From Solen grandis (lineage: Eukaryota > Mollusca > Bivalvia > Adapedonta > Solenidae): a DNA stretch of 64,000 nt. Shown in pieces: positions 20,873 to 33,479 of this stretch (position 1 is the stretch's first letter; the number at the start of each line of letters is the position of its first letter). The translations under genes were made by a program, and so were the position numbers. The notes beneath the pieces are model-generated. The model saw nothing but the letters and a program-made list of their open reading frames with translations. It was not told the origin of the DNA and did no database searches. The stretch covers positions 52,942,771 to 53,006,770 of the forward strand of contig CM037790.1 in the NCBI GenBank assembly GCA_021229015.1, written 5' to 3'.

Positions 20873-21999
20873 ACTCAATAAGTTTTTAACATTAGACAAC
20901 CAACTTTTTCTCCCCAACTCGCAATCATCATAAGAAATTTTATACATATGCTTTAATATTATGTTATCAGTATTTAACAATTTACACCAATACTTCAAAA
21001 TTCTTACATAACAAGATATATATAAAGGATATCTTCCAAGTTCACTATAAACACCTACATTTGGAGTAGTGGTTTTTACACCGAGTATAGTTTTACAAAA
21101 TTTTAAATGAATACGCTCTATTTCCTTTGATTTACTATAACCCCAAATCTCCGCTGCATATCCAAGTTTAGAACCAATGAAAGAATCAAATAGTTGACAC
21201 AGTAACTTAGGTTTTAACTTGTGCTTTTTACAATTTATCACCAATACATTTAATGCTTTTAACGCTTTTCCAACTAAATGTTCTTGGTTACGTGCAAAGT
21301 TACCAGTATAATTAAAAACAGTACCCAAATAATTGAAATCATCAACTATATCTATTTCTTGCCCATTAAAACTAAATGTTTCATTTTGTAACAATCTACC
21401 AATAGCCAATAGCGTACTCAAAGAAATCTGAATAATTGTTGCACGCTCGAACGCATGATTTCACCTTGTTATGCATATTTTAATGACTCGTAAAATCTCC
21501 TCCCAAGGCCCAACCTATATATCTTCACGCATAATCCATTTTGATAAACACTATCAAAGGCCTTTTTAAAATCAATAAATACACAATTTTCATTAAAATA
21601 CTTTGGAACAAGTGTATGTAAAATAACGCATCTACTGTTGATTTACCTTTTTTAAATCCAAACTGACAATCCGAAATAATAGTATTGTTTTCCCAGTATG
21701 TAACAATGCGTCTATTTAACAATGACGTAAATATTTTCGAAAAACAGCTGATTCCCGATAATTATTGACATCTGACTTAGAACCCTTTTTATGTAACAGT
21801 ATAATTACACCTTCTGTCCAACAATCTGGGAAAAATCTACCATTCAAAACTGCATTAAATATATTACATATGTGTGATGCTAAAATATCTATGCTTTCAA
21901 TAAAATATTCGTTTATTAATAAATCCATACCCACTGCCTTTTCTCTTTTTAATGACTTAACTGCAATAAGAATTTCAGCGGATTAACAAAACATATCAT

Positions 22000-23180
22000 G
22001 CCGCTAGATAACCAAAGGTACAATCAATTAAACCATTAAAGGTGTCAGACATTGAAATTGCAATAAACTAATTAGTCATGACACGTGCCAGATATCAAAG
22101 TTATGAAAAGAACTATAATACTTTTTCGAGAAACACAAAATTAACGAAAAAAAATTAAAAAAATTTGTATGAACTAATAATGTTAAGGAAATATGTAATG
22201 GGGGAGAAGGAGAATATAAAAGAAAAATATAGAGTATCGGCTGAATAATTTACCGCTACAACATATCAATGCCCATCTACAGACGCATGGTCATTAAATG
22301 CAACATTCCGTGATTGTAAATAAAAAGGTTTACATGTACATGTTTATGTAAGGTATTTAGAGAATGTAATAAACATGTACTGTTAAGCTTAATACATCTG
22401 TGGAGTTGTTTTCTTTTCTTTTCTTTTTTCTTTGTCAATTTAAGGACACCGTAGCAGTCATTTCCATATTTTTTAAATATCAACTGAAAACATATTTTGA
22501 AATGTACACAGTTGTTTCGATTAAAAGACGGCTGTCATCCCACTGCGCCTCGTCGGATATTTAACAAAATCGTTTATATTTATAATACAGTACAACGTAG
22601 TTTAGTCACAGTTTGTGATTTCAATACCTATTCAAAACAATAACAAAACATGTTATTGTCAGGCCATATTAATGATTTATGGTTATGAATATGCATATTG
22701 TTATTTTATGCCAATAAAGACATTGAATTGAATTGAATTAAAATATTCAGTGACCTTTCTTCAACAATTGTAGGGTTCCGAAGAATAGTGCAACACGTTC
22801 ATGTATAACTTAGAAGCATTCACGCATCACACGCCCTGCTAGCCTCAATGATAATGTGCTAGAGTTCGAACCTGAGGATAGTGTGTTAGAGTCTGGCTCT
22901 GACCATAAATAAAATGATTAGATCATCATCTAATAATGTTTTACTTACAAATAAAACATATATAGCACGATTTTATCGAAATTGTTATTAAACGTTAAAC
23001 GTGTTTATTTGATGAAACGCCTATTCCCATACATGATATTCAATGGCGTTGTAGAATAAACATACATATATTCTCACCAAAAAGTATAAACAAATACATA
23101 TAAAATATAGCGAAAAAGCTTAAAAACATGAAATTAAAATACAGATTTAAGATGGACATCAAGGTACTTTACTAGTTTAT
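22000..23180. other. Non-coding spacer with a retroelement tail
   Basis: No gene is seen. At 22712-22740 a polyadenylation-like aataaa is followed by three ATTGA repeats, as at the 3' end of many non-LTR elements read on the plus strand. No coding part is recognisable upstream of it. Confidence 0.4.
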
Positions 23181-23182
23181 GT

Positions 23183-25901
23183 TTATAAAAAAGAAAAACC
23201 TTCATATTTGCCTCTGTTAAGAACTAATTTAGCGCACATATTTTGAATGCGTTGCATTTTGCGCAACTCTGTCTCAGAAATACCATACAATATAACATTA
23301 CAGTAGTCCAGATGAGAGATAACCAGTGAAAGTAATAGGATTTCAGTTGCAGCTCTGGTCAGGTATTTTCTGATACACTTTACTCTGAAAAAAATCAACA
23401 TTGCAGAGTGGCATTTACTCTTTACATGTTCCTTAAATCATAAGGTTTCGTTCAAGGTAGGCACCTAGGTATCTAATGCAACTTTCACGTTTTATGAAGT
23501 CACCAACAATATCAATATGTGTAGTAATACACTTGTTCAACTGAGTTCAACTACCAAACAATATAAATTCTGTTTTTAGAAGTGTTCGTTTTTTAATTCT
23601 TAATTTGTTTTCGTTCATCCAGCAGTTGATATTGACAGCACATGCATCTAGTTGTTGGATATTTTGTTGTTCATGTATATGAGACAGAGGACTGAAGCGT
23701 TTATGAGCGATATGGTCACCAGCGAGCCCATTTAATGAAATTGACGGTGAGATGACATAAAATAGTGTACTAGCATAGGTCAAGAAGAGCCAGGGACCCA
23801 AGCAACTGCCCTGGGGCACACTACATTCTAGTGGACGGGATGAGGATCGAGATGAGTTTACAATAACTCTACAACTCCTTGGTCTCAGATGCGACTCTAT
23901 CCAATTCAGCGCAGTGCCAGATACACCATACTGTTTATGAAGAACGTCTAGTAAAATGTTATGGTCGACTGTATCAAATGCAGCACTTAGATCTACAGCG
24001 TATCAAAGCGGTAACTTCTTGACTTTCCATGCCACTTAGAATGTCATTGACAAGTCGCATAAGCGCCATTTCACACGAATGATAGCGTCTATAGGCTGAC
24101 GTGTTCATTGGTAAACGGGCAAATTTGTCCGCGTGTACGTTAAGTCTTAGGAGAACAGCTTTTTCAATAAGTTTTGATAGAAAAGATAAATTACTCACTT
24201 GTCTATAATTTGCAAGTTCTAAATCAAGTCCAGATTTCATTAGAAGAGGTCTGACAATAGCCTGTTTATATCTGTCTGGAAAAACACCTTGTTTAAGAGA
24301 AATGTTCACTAACGATGTAATAGTTGGCAGCAGGTTATTGCTTTAAGATCTGTATTGGTAAGACATCCAATTCACAAGACGTTGTATTAAGTTCAAGACT
24401 AGCTTTTTAATTTCACTTGACTTAACTCTTCGAAATGGTCAATATGTGGAACATCCTTACATTGTGGTTGGTAACTTATATAATCTTTCAACGAATTGCG
24501 TATTTTATCAATTTTGTTCATGAAAAATTGTGCAAAATCTTCAGCAAGGACAGAGTCAGATTCGCTTTGCGGCATAGGGTTCTCCGATTTAGATCCTGTT
24601 AATTCGGACACCAAAGAGTAAAGTTCCTTCGAATCACCTTTTGCGTGTGTTACCTTTTCTGTCAAAACTCGGGGTTTTTTCTTTGTTAATTTCAAAGTTG
24701 TACTTGTTTCTTGCAGTTTTTAAAGCTTCAAACTGATGAAATTCACGATGTTTGCGCCACAGTCTTTCTAACTTTCTGGTTTGATGTTTAAGAGATTCTA
24801 CATATTTTTGTCCTTTCTGTAAGTGGTGCATTAAAGTTTAAAATATCTGTTATTTTGCTTTCAAAAATTTCAACAAAATGATTAACATCAGTTTCCTCAC
24901 AACAGCAATGTTTCTAAGATTGTTCGAAAACATCAGTTGGTCAATTTCCCGGAAGTTTCTACTGGAAACGGTTTTGCTTTTGATACTTTCTTTTATTATT
25001 TTGAGGACTATCTTCACTACACAATGATCAGAGATAAATGGACCAGGTTGACAGGAATGGACCTCAACGCCATTTACTATTTCTGTAATGAGTAGATCTA
25101 AGCATTGACAAGCTATATGAGTAGAAAAGTCAACATGTTGCTCGAGTCCCATGGCGAACAGAGAGTTTTTGGAATCAGATACTGCATTGCAGTCTTTATT
25201 TAAATGTAGATTGAAGTCGCCCATGATCATTAGATTTGAATATTTTGGCATACTTTTTTCCATGAAATCACAAAAATCAATAACAAACTGACTGTAAGTT
25301 GATGCTGACGAAGGCCTATAAATACCAATCACATGTAATGTGATATTCTTAAAAATCAGTCGCCATATACCATATTCAAAGCTTCTCGTACATTTGCCCG
25401 CAATTTTTCTCATATTAATGGTTGTTCTACATGACATTGCAATTCCGCCTCCTTTCTTGTGTTTTCTGTTCGCGACACTTAATTTATAACCATACTGGTT
25501 AAGATCTGAAGTTTCAGGCTGGTGCTGTTTTTTCATCGGAGAACCATGTCTCTGTAAGCAATGCAAAATCTATTTTCTCATCTCGTAGGTATTGTCCAAC
25601 CATAGCATCTTTGTTGACAACAGATCTGCAGTTCAAAGTAATGCAGTGTATTTGTTCGCTCAACTGTTTTAATGTGTTGCATATTTTTGGAAAGACAAGG
25701 TTTTGAAGATTTGCCCCTACAGGTTTCGATATAAGTTTTGTTTTGCCCCCGACGTTTACCTCTTTGCCTTTTCCTGGGCTGAGAAATGTTTAACATATTT
25801 ATAGTATATTTAACACTTTGGTCTGGCAGGTATAATCCCCTATTGTGTGTAACCCTTTCTCCTATAGCCAGTAATTGATCACTATTGTATCTGTATTTCA
25901 C
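23183..25901 (-). mobile_element. Degenerate non-LTR retrotransposon, near full-length ORF2
   Basis: Minus-strand pieces in order: a leader with SDQLLAIGERV and RKRQRGKRRGQNK (25901-25578), an endonuclease with IGIYRPSSASTYSQF, LMIMGDFNLHLNKD and ISDHCVVKI (25566-24850), and a linker (24831-24399). Then come RT pieces with GVFPDRYKQAIVRPLL (24309-23974) and PQGSCLGPWLF (23819-23547), and a C-terminal piece with LSLVISHLDYCNVILYG (23401-23183). The catalytic centre, expected as (Y/F)ADD, reads LAGDH. Frameshifts separate all parts, so it is inactive. The style is that of CR1/L2/Rex1-like elements. Confidence 0.8.
24850..25566 (-). pseudogene. AP endonuclease domain of the degenerate element
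   Basis: A 238-codon frame covering most of the endonuclease. Visible motifs are GGGIAMS, IGIYRPSSAS, MIMGDFNLHLN and SDHCVVKI. The N-terminal N and E motifs lie upstream across a frame break. It retains the SDH motif, but no intact ORF surrounds it. Confidence 0.75.
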
Positions 25902-25920
25902 ACATGGACAATTATCTACC

Positions 25921-26022
25921 TGGGGGTTTACCGTCGCTGCGATAGTGCGACGTCCAGCTAATTACAGGTGGAGGAAGACCCCGAGTACACAGAGGTCCCC
26001 GGGTAGAACCACCGACCACCGC
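25921..26022 (-). repeat. Partial SINE, AAC-tail family
   Basis: Body and head match the copy at 7886-8109 with an internal deletion of the tatttcaatcatata part. It adjoins the 5' end of the retroelement ORF2 remnant. Confidence 0.82.
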
Positions 26023-26029
26023 AAGCGTA

Positions 26030-27005
26030 TTTCACGTGTGAATGATTTTCTGCCAGGTACATATTTGATACACTATAATGTACAAAACTATCAAAATTTT
26101 CATGTAATAAAGTCAAGATTTGTAATATGTTTAGAAAAATGTAAACACTCAGAGATATTCTTTGGATATTCATGTCCACGCACATAAAATTATAGCCCAA
26201 TCATCAAGCAAAAAATCCAAAAATATCTAATGCAAAAGAGAGCACAAAAAAAACACGTTTGCCTCATACGGCGACAAGTGTAATTTTTGTTGAATACTTA
26301 AGATGGTTTACTCAATACTCGACTGCATATAGAATAAAGAGAAGTAGAAAATAGCTTAAAATGACACCAACAATTGAACAAATTATTCGTCCATCCTGTC
26401 ACATAGCAAATAATAAAAAGAAATATGATGAGTTAAAAAAAAAGTATGACTTTACACACACACACACACAAATCTAGTCTTTACCTATCGCATATATCTA
26501 TATGAATGTCCATTTCTGTTTGTAATAAATTGTAAATTTTTATCATACTGTTTACTTTTTCTTGGCCATATGTATGAAAAACTATATTGTAAATGACCAA
26601 AGGCATCCTTTGCCTATATGCCATAAAACGGTAAACTGTAATTAAAAATTTAATGATGTTTTGTTTTTTTTTAATTCTATTTTGGCAGTGTTCGGTAACT
26701 GACGCTTGTGTGGTCGGAATTACAAGCATAAGGTCGGCAATGCACGCAATCGGGTTCCAGTAACACAGCGTCATACTTCAGAACTCAGAATAAAATAATG
26801 TGCCTAGATAGGTATGCAACTTAGAGCTCGCTGGATGAAATAAAATTGCATATTCCACAAAAACAAGTAATTAATTAAAATTACTTTATAAATGAAAATA
26901 CGTTTTGGACTCACAACTCGTTAAAACACTTTGATATAATAACAAAAAAAAACCCACTTTATTCTAAATCTGCATTTTTTTTTCTTTAACTATGATGATA
27001 AGATA
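26030..27005. other. Spacer, nothing recognised
   Basis: AT-rich with a CA run at about 26454-26470. No motif-bearing frame. Confidence 0.5.
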
Positions 27006-27200
27006 ACAAAACTATTACTTGGGTCCTGTAATTAAAAACAAAACTATTACTTGGGTCCTGTAACTAAAACAAAACTATTACTTGGGTCCTGTAACTAAAA
27101 ACAAAACTATTACTTGGGTCCTGTAACTAAAAACAAAACTATTACTTGGGTCCTGTAACTAAAAACAAAACTATTACTTGGGTCCTGTAACTAAAAATCA
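27006..27200. repeat. 32-bp tandem repeat, six copies
   Basis: The unit aaaacaaaactattacttgg followed by gtcctgtaact repeats nearly perfectly. Copies differ mainly in the length of the A run, and the first has attaa in place of actaa. Confidence 0.93.
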
Positions 27201-27987
27201 AAACTTACGATAGCTACCTTTTATTTGAGTTATTTCCATTTATGAATGATACACTTTAAGTTTTGTCCACCGTAAATCACGTTGCCAATGGTCAAGCATA
27301 TATCATTGATACACATTTACATATCTGTATCCAGTATTGGGCCTATGTTTCATCGAATTCCAATTTTCACGGTCCTAATTGCAGGATCGATAGGAGTAAA
27401 CTAGCAAGGTAGACCCGTGTGTGTATACGGGAGAGTATTATAAATTTATCCATTAACATAATATAATACATCGATTGTTCGACTGTGTATTGGGGCGTTC
27501 CATTATCCATGTATTGAAGTCATGGTGTGGTCAGTCAGGGTTTTGTTAGTGGGTTTTGCTTGTGTATCTTTAAATGCACCGGGTATTTGTAGTTGACTCA
27601 GTGACCAGCGCCATTTCGGTCTATGCAATTGTTATTGTTGTTTTGTTTATGCTAGTTTTTACAAGGTGTATTTCATCATAACTCATTCTTTTCTATCTGT
27701 ATTTTCTTATTCTTCTAGTTGTTTACTCTGTTCATCCCTTTGATCACAGTGAACCTCTTACATTTCGTTTCGGTAAGGGATTAAGAAAAAAATATGATCT
27801 TTTATTTGATTTTTTTTTTACCTATTTCTTTTTGTCGTTTATATTGTCATGAAACTACATTTCGTAATGTAAATCCCTGATATAATGTAATGTTTTATAT
27901 TGTCATGCATGTTTGAGGTGGCTTGAGTGGTGGTGGTAGGTCACTTACCTGTCTGTAAGAGAGTTATATATTATCTTATGTCTGAAC

Positions 27988-27990
<3 letters not shown>

Positions 27991-28025
<35 letters not shown>
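27991..28025. repeat. TC microsatellite
   Basis: About 17 TC units. A TA run at about 28086-28103 follows within 100 bp. Confidence 0.97.
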
Positions 28026-28028
<3 letters not shown>

Positions 28029-28149
28029 ATTCTCCATTTTTGTCTTTTCCATGTTGCATATTTTTTATATAATGTATTATATTGTCATATATATATATAT
28101 ATATCCTCACAATACAAAACAAATATTCAATTTGATATAGTATAGTTCT

Positions 28150-28300
28150 CGGTCACTTACACAGGTTTCACTGATGAGGCGTAAACCTACGTAGATCAAC
28201 GAGCGCCTCCCGAACACCTAATCTCTATGCTGGTGTATAATTTCACGCATTGTTCAATGAGAAAATAGATGCATTTGAGAGTTTTCCCAAGTCACTGATT
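28150..28300 (-). repeat. Dispersed repeat shared with 59336-59420
   Basis: Read in reverse, gattaggtgttcggg and gctcgttgatctacgtaggt match the sequence at 59336-59420 in order. The type is unknown, probably a MITE. Confidence 0.65.
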
Positions 28301-28479
28301 GGTCAGTATAAAACAGCGAAAAATACAGAGTTTTGCCGATCCTCTGGTGAAATGGTCTCTACCGGTAATAAAACAAGAGTATTCCTTGTAACACATATGC
28401 CACCTGCTAAGCATGATGGGAAAATGTGACAGATAGACAGAAAAAGGTAATAACTAAAAAAAAAAAGATATTGATCCAG

Positions 28480-28800
28480 ATTTATGGACATTATGTAAGA
28501 CGATTCCTCATGCCAAGCTCTGTCCGTCAATGAAATTTCATTTCAACAGCACGAGTAGAGTAGGAGGTATTGAAAATAAAGAAGTATGACGTTGCAAAAG
28601 AAAGATGTGTGAATGAAAAGGGGAATAATTCAAACAAATTTATACCAGAGTTACGGACCTTGTGCATGACAATTTCCCGTGTCAAACTCTGCCCAGATAT
28701 AAAAGTCCATTTCAATAGCATGATAAGTGCAGGGGTTATTGCAGAATAAAGAAGTGTGACGGTGCAAAAGAAAGAAGTCTGAATGAAATTGGGAACGCCT
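28480..28800. repeat. Two-copy tandem repeat, period about 168 bp
   Basis: Two diverged units share aagaagt(a/g)tgacg(t/g)tgcaaaagaaag and a preceding (c/t)ca(a)(a/g)ctctg(t/c)cc block. This resembles the core units of tandem-core bivalve repeats. Confidence 0.75.
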
Positions 28801-28809
28801 CAAAACATT

Positions 28810-30080
28810 TTTTTTTTCAAAAACTTTATCGATTGTTTTAGTTTAAGCTCAGTAAATGATTTTATTATACGTATAGACGCCAATATCACCATTATACCTA
28901 TGAGCGCAAATCAATATTAAAACATCTATAGGGAACTGTTTCCCTGTATGATATAAACAATAGAAATTCTTTATTTCTCAGTTAATCTTTGACATGTGTG
29001 AGCAATGTAGAAAATGAAGTACATTAAAAGAAATGTCACTAAATAACAAAGTATAATCATCGAGTTTGTTTTTGAGAAAAAAAAGAAACAAATATATATT
29101 TAATAAAACATAGAGAAAAAGAAATTTGGTGAAACTCATTTTATAACTTCCTCCTAAATAATTTTACTTTAGTTTTTTTTCTATTATTATTGATGCTAAT
29201 GTAACAATTGATTTCTTCTTTGCCATGTAAACCTTGTAGAATCTATGCTTCTATAGGAGACCCTGACCCTGCTCAGACAGCTCAAGGAAAGGAATTGTCT
29301 GGTCAGGGTCAGCTCTGTTTCCCAAGTCGTCAAATGCCGTTTATAGGACTTTAAGGGATAACATTTCAGAGATTTTTGTTTGGTCCAAGTGTTAAACTTT
29401 TAATCTGATTACAACAACTCAATCCTTATTTGTAGTCAAAATATTATTTCAAAGATTTACCGTAGCCTTGTCTTTTATGGGGTAAATCGATCGCCCGTAG
29501 GTCGCATACATTAGTATTTACAGGTCAGGTGTATAGGCCAAATCATTGTTATGTGAATTGATCTAGGCTTTTACTATACTTATCAGAAGCGGTTACAGGA
29601 TATTGGGTTGGAGGAAGGGGGGACGGGTGGGGGCCTTATCTTGGTTATAGGCACTTAAAGGGAATTTCCAAATCTGAATGTACGTATATAGAGGTTACAT
29701 ATAAGATTATTCATATCGGACATTGCCAATAACTGCTATATACATGTGTATTTGATGTCACACAAGTATTTCCGTTCTCTAGCACGAATAAGATCGCAAA
29801 CTCCCCGCAGAAGTTATGTCCACTAATCAGTACTGTTAACCACTGCCACCACAAGTTGTTGTTTTTTGTTGTTTTTTTTGTGACAATTAATAAGCAAATA
29901 CCTATTAATTTGATTCACAGTTCTTTGTAATGAGTATAAAGAAACGAGAGCGTTAACAGATATCTTCTATTTAATTTAAATAAATGTTTACATATAAACA
30001 ATGTTACTATATTTAAACCAAAATTAAAAATGTTATCTTTCATTACATAAATAGATATAGAAAAGAAATCACTCTGAAAA
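28810..30080. other. Spacer with one palindromic repeat
   Basis: Non-coding. At 29265-29318 lies a copy of the ACCCTGACC...GGTCAGGGT palindrome also found at 49567-49616 and 61660-61720. Confidence 0.55.
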
Positions 30081-30083
30081 ATA

Positions 30084-30741
30084 TGGTGGCTGATTTCTGC
30101 CATTTCGTGTTGTCGTGTCTTCACCCCGAAAGGCGAAAGGCGAAATAACGAAAACATGCCATATTGTCGTTATTTCGCCGTCGCCTTTGGGGCGAAGACA
30201 CGACAACACGAAACATGTCAGGCGAAATAACGAAATTTTAACAGGCGAAAGGACGAAAAGTTTCGCCTTTGAATGTTTCGTGTCCGCGGGTCGAAACCTT
30301 TCGTGTTGGCGCCCTTTGTTTGTCGTGTCTTTTTCCCCAAAAAAAAAAAAATTGCAGATTTGTATTGTCGTCCTTTCGCCTCGAAAGGCGAAAGTCGAAA
30401 TAACGAAAATGACTGTATGTTTCGGGTTTCGCCTTCCGGTAGCATTAACTTATAATGATTTAAAAAAACTAACATAAATTTAGACTTATACGTAAGCTAC
30501 ATATAATGTGTATTAAAACATCAATTTTATTACTCAAAAGGATATTATCGGCGTATATATTCTGCTGCAGTGAAATAAAGCTATCTTCACCTGGCATTGT
30601 TGATATTTACAGCAAGTATGCATATGTGTAAACGTTCTGCGCATGTCTACCGGAAGGCGAAACCCGAAGCGTTGTCATTTTCGTTATTTCGCCTTTCGGG
30701 GCGAAGACACGACAACACGAAATGGCAGAAATCAGCCACCA
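30084..30741. mobile_element. Long-TIR DNA element built of GGCGAAA motifs
   Basis: TGGTGGCTGATTTCTGCCAT at the left and its inverse at the right extend into inverted repeats of more than 60 bp with few mismatches. The element is 658 bp and is bordered by TA on each side (30082-30083, 30742-30743), which fits a TA target. A second inverted pair (ttcgggtttcgccttccggtag near 30420 and 30649) lies inside. The arms are filled with GGCGAAA/TTTCGCC repeats. Overlapping frames have no protein character, so it is non-autonomous. Confidence 0.82.
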
Positions 30742-30749
30742 TAGAAAAA

Positions 30750-31091
30750 CGTCTCTTCTTTTGTTGAATTCCTAATGAATCATTCCAGGGACGAATAGTT
30801 AATTTTCTTATTAATTATTTCATATAAACAATAGTCACACTTCATTAAATAACGTTATTATAACTCAACCCTGTAAACGACTTACCTGTTACTCCATTCC
30901 ACAGCAGGTCATTCACACTTGTCACGTGGAACTAAGTCCATTTACCCGAACCTAGTACATGTAGTACGACACGGTCGAAATAGGCACAACTTTCACGAGA
31001 TCTCTTTAGAAACAAACATAGACGCTTGCAGTATGGATAAATTTACTAACATGACTGCTTATAAATATCTTAATGGAAGCAACCTCACACC

Positions 31092-31127
<36 letters not shown>

Positions 31128-31840
31128 AATACTTCCTATTTAGTTATCTATGTATTTGAAGTGACTGTATTTATAAATAGGTATCTATAAGTAGTGTAAT
31201 CTATTATAGATGATCTCTCTGTCTCTCTCTCTTTCTGTCTTATTCAATCATTGAACTGATATCTTGAATACATTAATTTATACATTCCACATGGCGTTAC
31301 TCTATTCTATGACATGGTATAAAGTCAATTATCTGCTATGTTCAATTAAACATTTTAAATTTTTTTTTTTCGTCTTATAAAATATAAATGAATAATTTAG
31401 AGCATGTTTAATAGAATTGTGAAAACGTATGTATATTGGCTCCATGTAAATGTATGTATTTATAACAGATTAAACACATTATATGTGAAAAGGGAACTTT
31501 CCCCATGATCTCTCTCTCTCTCTCATTACAAACATCACCCACCGAACGGATATTTGAATTTAATATATATATATATATGAATAAAACCATGGATCAGTTA
31601 TGTGCTAACTCACAAATTAGTTAAACGGAACTACTGTTACATTAGCCAAATACCGTGGTAAAACAATCTTCCCACCTACGCCCGTAATACGAATATATTA
31701 ATGTAACACATGCACGTAATATGAAATTATAGAATCCAATAATCTATAATGTTAAACAATTCCATACAGGGTACGCACCCAACTGTCAAACTAAGATTAT
31801 GCCACTAAGCAGATAACTACCAGTCACTATCTAGAATATA
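30750..31840. other. Non-coding spacer with short repeats
   Basis: Contains a TTA run (31092-31127), a CT run near 31508-31524 and a TA run near 31563-31578. No gene is seen. Confidence 0.55.
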
Positions 31841-32320
31841 CCACACAGGTAATGTAATTATATCTCTAAGATGAGTTATACCACACAGGTAATGTAATAA
31901 TATCTCTAAGATGAGTTATACCACACAGGTAATGTAATTATATCTCTAAGATGAGTTATACCACACAGGTAATGTAATAATATCTCTAAGATGAGTTATA
32001 CCACACAGGTAATGTAATTATATCTCTAAGATGAGTTATACCACACAGGTAATGTAATTATATCTCTAAGATGAGTTATACCACACAGGTAATGTAATTA
32101 TATCTCTAAGATGAGTTATACCACACAGGTAATGTAATAATATCTCTAAGATGAGTTATACCACACAGGTAATGTAATAATATCTCTAAGATGAGTTATA
32201 TCACACAGGTAATGTAATAATATCTCTAAGATGAGTTATACCACACAGGTAATGTAATAATATCTCTAAGATGAGTTATACCACACAGGTAATGCAATAA
32301 TATCTCTAAGATGAGTTATA
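31841..32320. repeat. Minisatellite, 12 exact copies of a 40-bp unit
   Basis: The unit ccacacaggtaatgtaatta + tatctctaagatgagttata fills the 480 bp exactly. Position 19 of the unit is t in copies 1, 3, 5, 6, 7 and a in 2, 4, 8-12. Copy 10 starts with t, and copy 12 has aatgc for aatgt. No spacers separate the units. Confidence 0.98.
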
Positions 32321-32370
32321 ACACATTTAACAAAACAACGAAAGTCACATGCCATGGTCTACGATGGCAA

Positions 32371-32374
<4 letters not shown>

Positions 32375-32408
<34 letters not shown>
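32375..32408. repeat. AG microsatellite
   Basis: About 17 AG units just after the 40-bp array. Confidence 0.97.
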
Positions 32409-32413
<5 letters not shown>

Positions 32414-32701
32414 GTATCAAACAACTAAGCAAAAAATATTCAAGTTCTAAATAAATATACATTTGTATGTAGATTACTTAATACAATAATAATGTGAGGA
32501 TGAACAAAATGCTATACAAAGCACAATGCAGTCCACATAGCTATCACAGAACAAAATAATTACAGAAAAAATTAAAGTATCGTAAATAAGATCTTTTTAG
32601 TCAATTCAAGTATTCGGTATGAACGCACGGCTTACATAATGCTTCTGTCTAAATAAAATACAAAGAGAGAGAGAGAGATGTGCAGAACAAAAATACACAA
32701 T

Positions 32702-33475
32702 CTATGTTTCATTGACAGATAAAATGGTATTACGTAAAGTAAAAGCATGTTTAATAAATTTACCTAAATTTAGCAAAATTGTTTTATTCTTAGATTTCAT
32801 AATATTAATAAATTTATAAACACTAGGTTTAACATAGTATTGTCTTTTCAAATATAACTTACGTAAATCATTATAAGCATTACAAACACATACAAAATGA
32901 AATTCGTCTTCAATATCTCCATTTCTACAAATATTACAATACCTTTGGCAATATTCAACTCTATTTGCACCGTACCTACCAGCTTCAACTTGTAAATTAT
33001 GTGACGAAAGTCTTAACTTTGAAAGAAATATTCGATAAATTCTTGGTAACTTATCCAAATTAAATTCATAATCAAAACATGTTTTAATAGATTTATATGG
33101 GCGAAAGGATTCGCCATTAAATATAGTTGTAAACCAAGCCTGTTTAAATTGGTCAATCAATCTTTCTTTAAATAATAAATGAAATGATTTACGATCGATA
33201 CTATTTGGATTAAGCCAAACATGTGAGAAACCATTTTTGTCCAATAAATCTTTAACCTGAAAGGCCCAATTCCTCTTGCCTCTATTACTGTCATTTAATA
33301 AAGAATTATACATTTTATGAATTATTATATTATTACTATCTAAGGTATTCAGCCAATATTTTATTATTCTAACATGTCTATTAATAAATAAAGGAAATCT
33401 ACCTAGTTCACCATAAATCGACATAGTACATGTAGATTGTTTGACACATAATATAATGGTGTCTCTCGTAAGCAA
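32702..33475 (-). CDS. 3' part of a non-LTR ORF2, 5'-truncated copy
   Basis: An open frame of 257 codons encodes the region after the RT core: IYGELGRFPLFINRHVRIIK, KRNWAFQVKDLL, RIFLSKLRLSSHNLQVEAGRY and the knuckle CNICRNGDIEDEFHFVC. It matches the end of the degenerate element at 19895-21990 almost block by block (GRYPLYIS, KSWLSNVKNLL, NRLSSHS). Similarity begins abruptly at about 33425, as expected of 5' truncation during target-primed reverse transcription. The first 15-20 residues of the frame are flanking DNA. No catalytic function remains. Confidence 0.82.
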   Translation of the reverse strand: MLTRDTIILCVKQSTCTMSIYGELGRFPLFINRHVRIIKYWLNTLDSNNIIIHKMYNSLLNDSNRGKRNWAFQVKDLLDKNGFSHVWLNPNSIDRKSFHLLFKERLIDQFKQAWFTTIFNGESFRPYKSIKTCFDYEFNLDKLPRIYRIFLSKLRLSSHNLQVEAGRYGANRVEYCQRYCNICRNGDIEDEFHFVCVCNAYNDLRKLYLKRQYYVKPSVYKFINIMKSKNKTILLNLGKFIKHAFTLRNTILSVNET

Positions 33476-33479
33476 TTAT

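Larger units (their letters stand above)
19895..21990 (-). mobile_element. Degenerate non-LTR retrotransposon split by a TRIM
   Basis: The minus strand shows RT pieces: HICNIFNAVLNGRFFPDCW and LLHKKGSKSDVNNYR (21934-21716), QFGFKKGKSTVDALF (about 21665), NYLGTVFNYTGNF and KLGYAAEIWGYSK (21421-20890). The C-terminal part, past the TRIM, is DIWDQQSVL, LRIYICRNRLSSHS and a decayed knuckle down to about 19900. The C-terminal part matches the copy at 32702-33475. Several stops and frameshifts make it inactive. Confidence 0.75.

Noticed and set aside
30115..30477. 120-codon frame with KAKGEITK repeats
   Set aside because: Follows from the iterated GGCGAAA motif; three frames and both strands give similar frames.
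31841..32320. CRISPR-like regular repeats
   Set aside because: The 40-bp units abut directly with no spacers, in a eukaryotic genome; it is a minisatellite.
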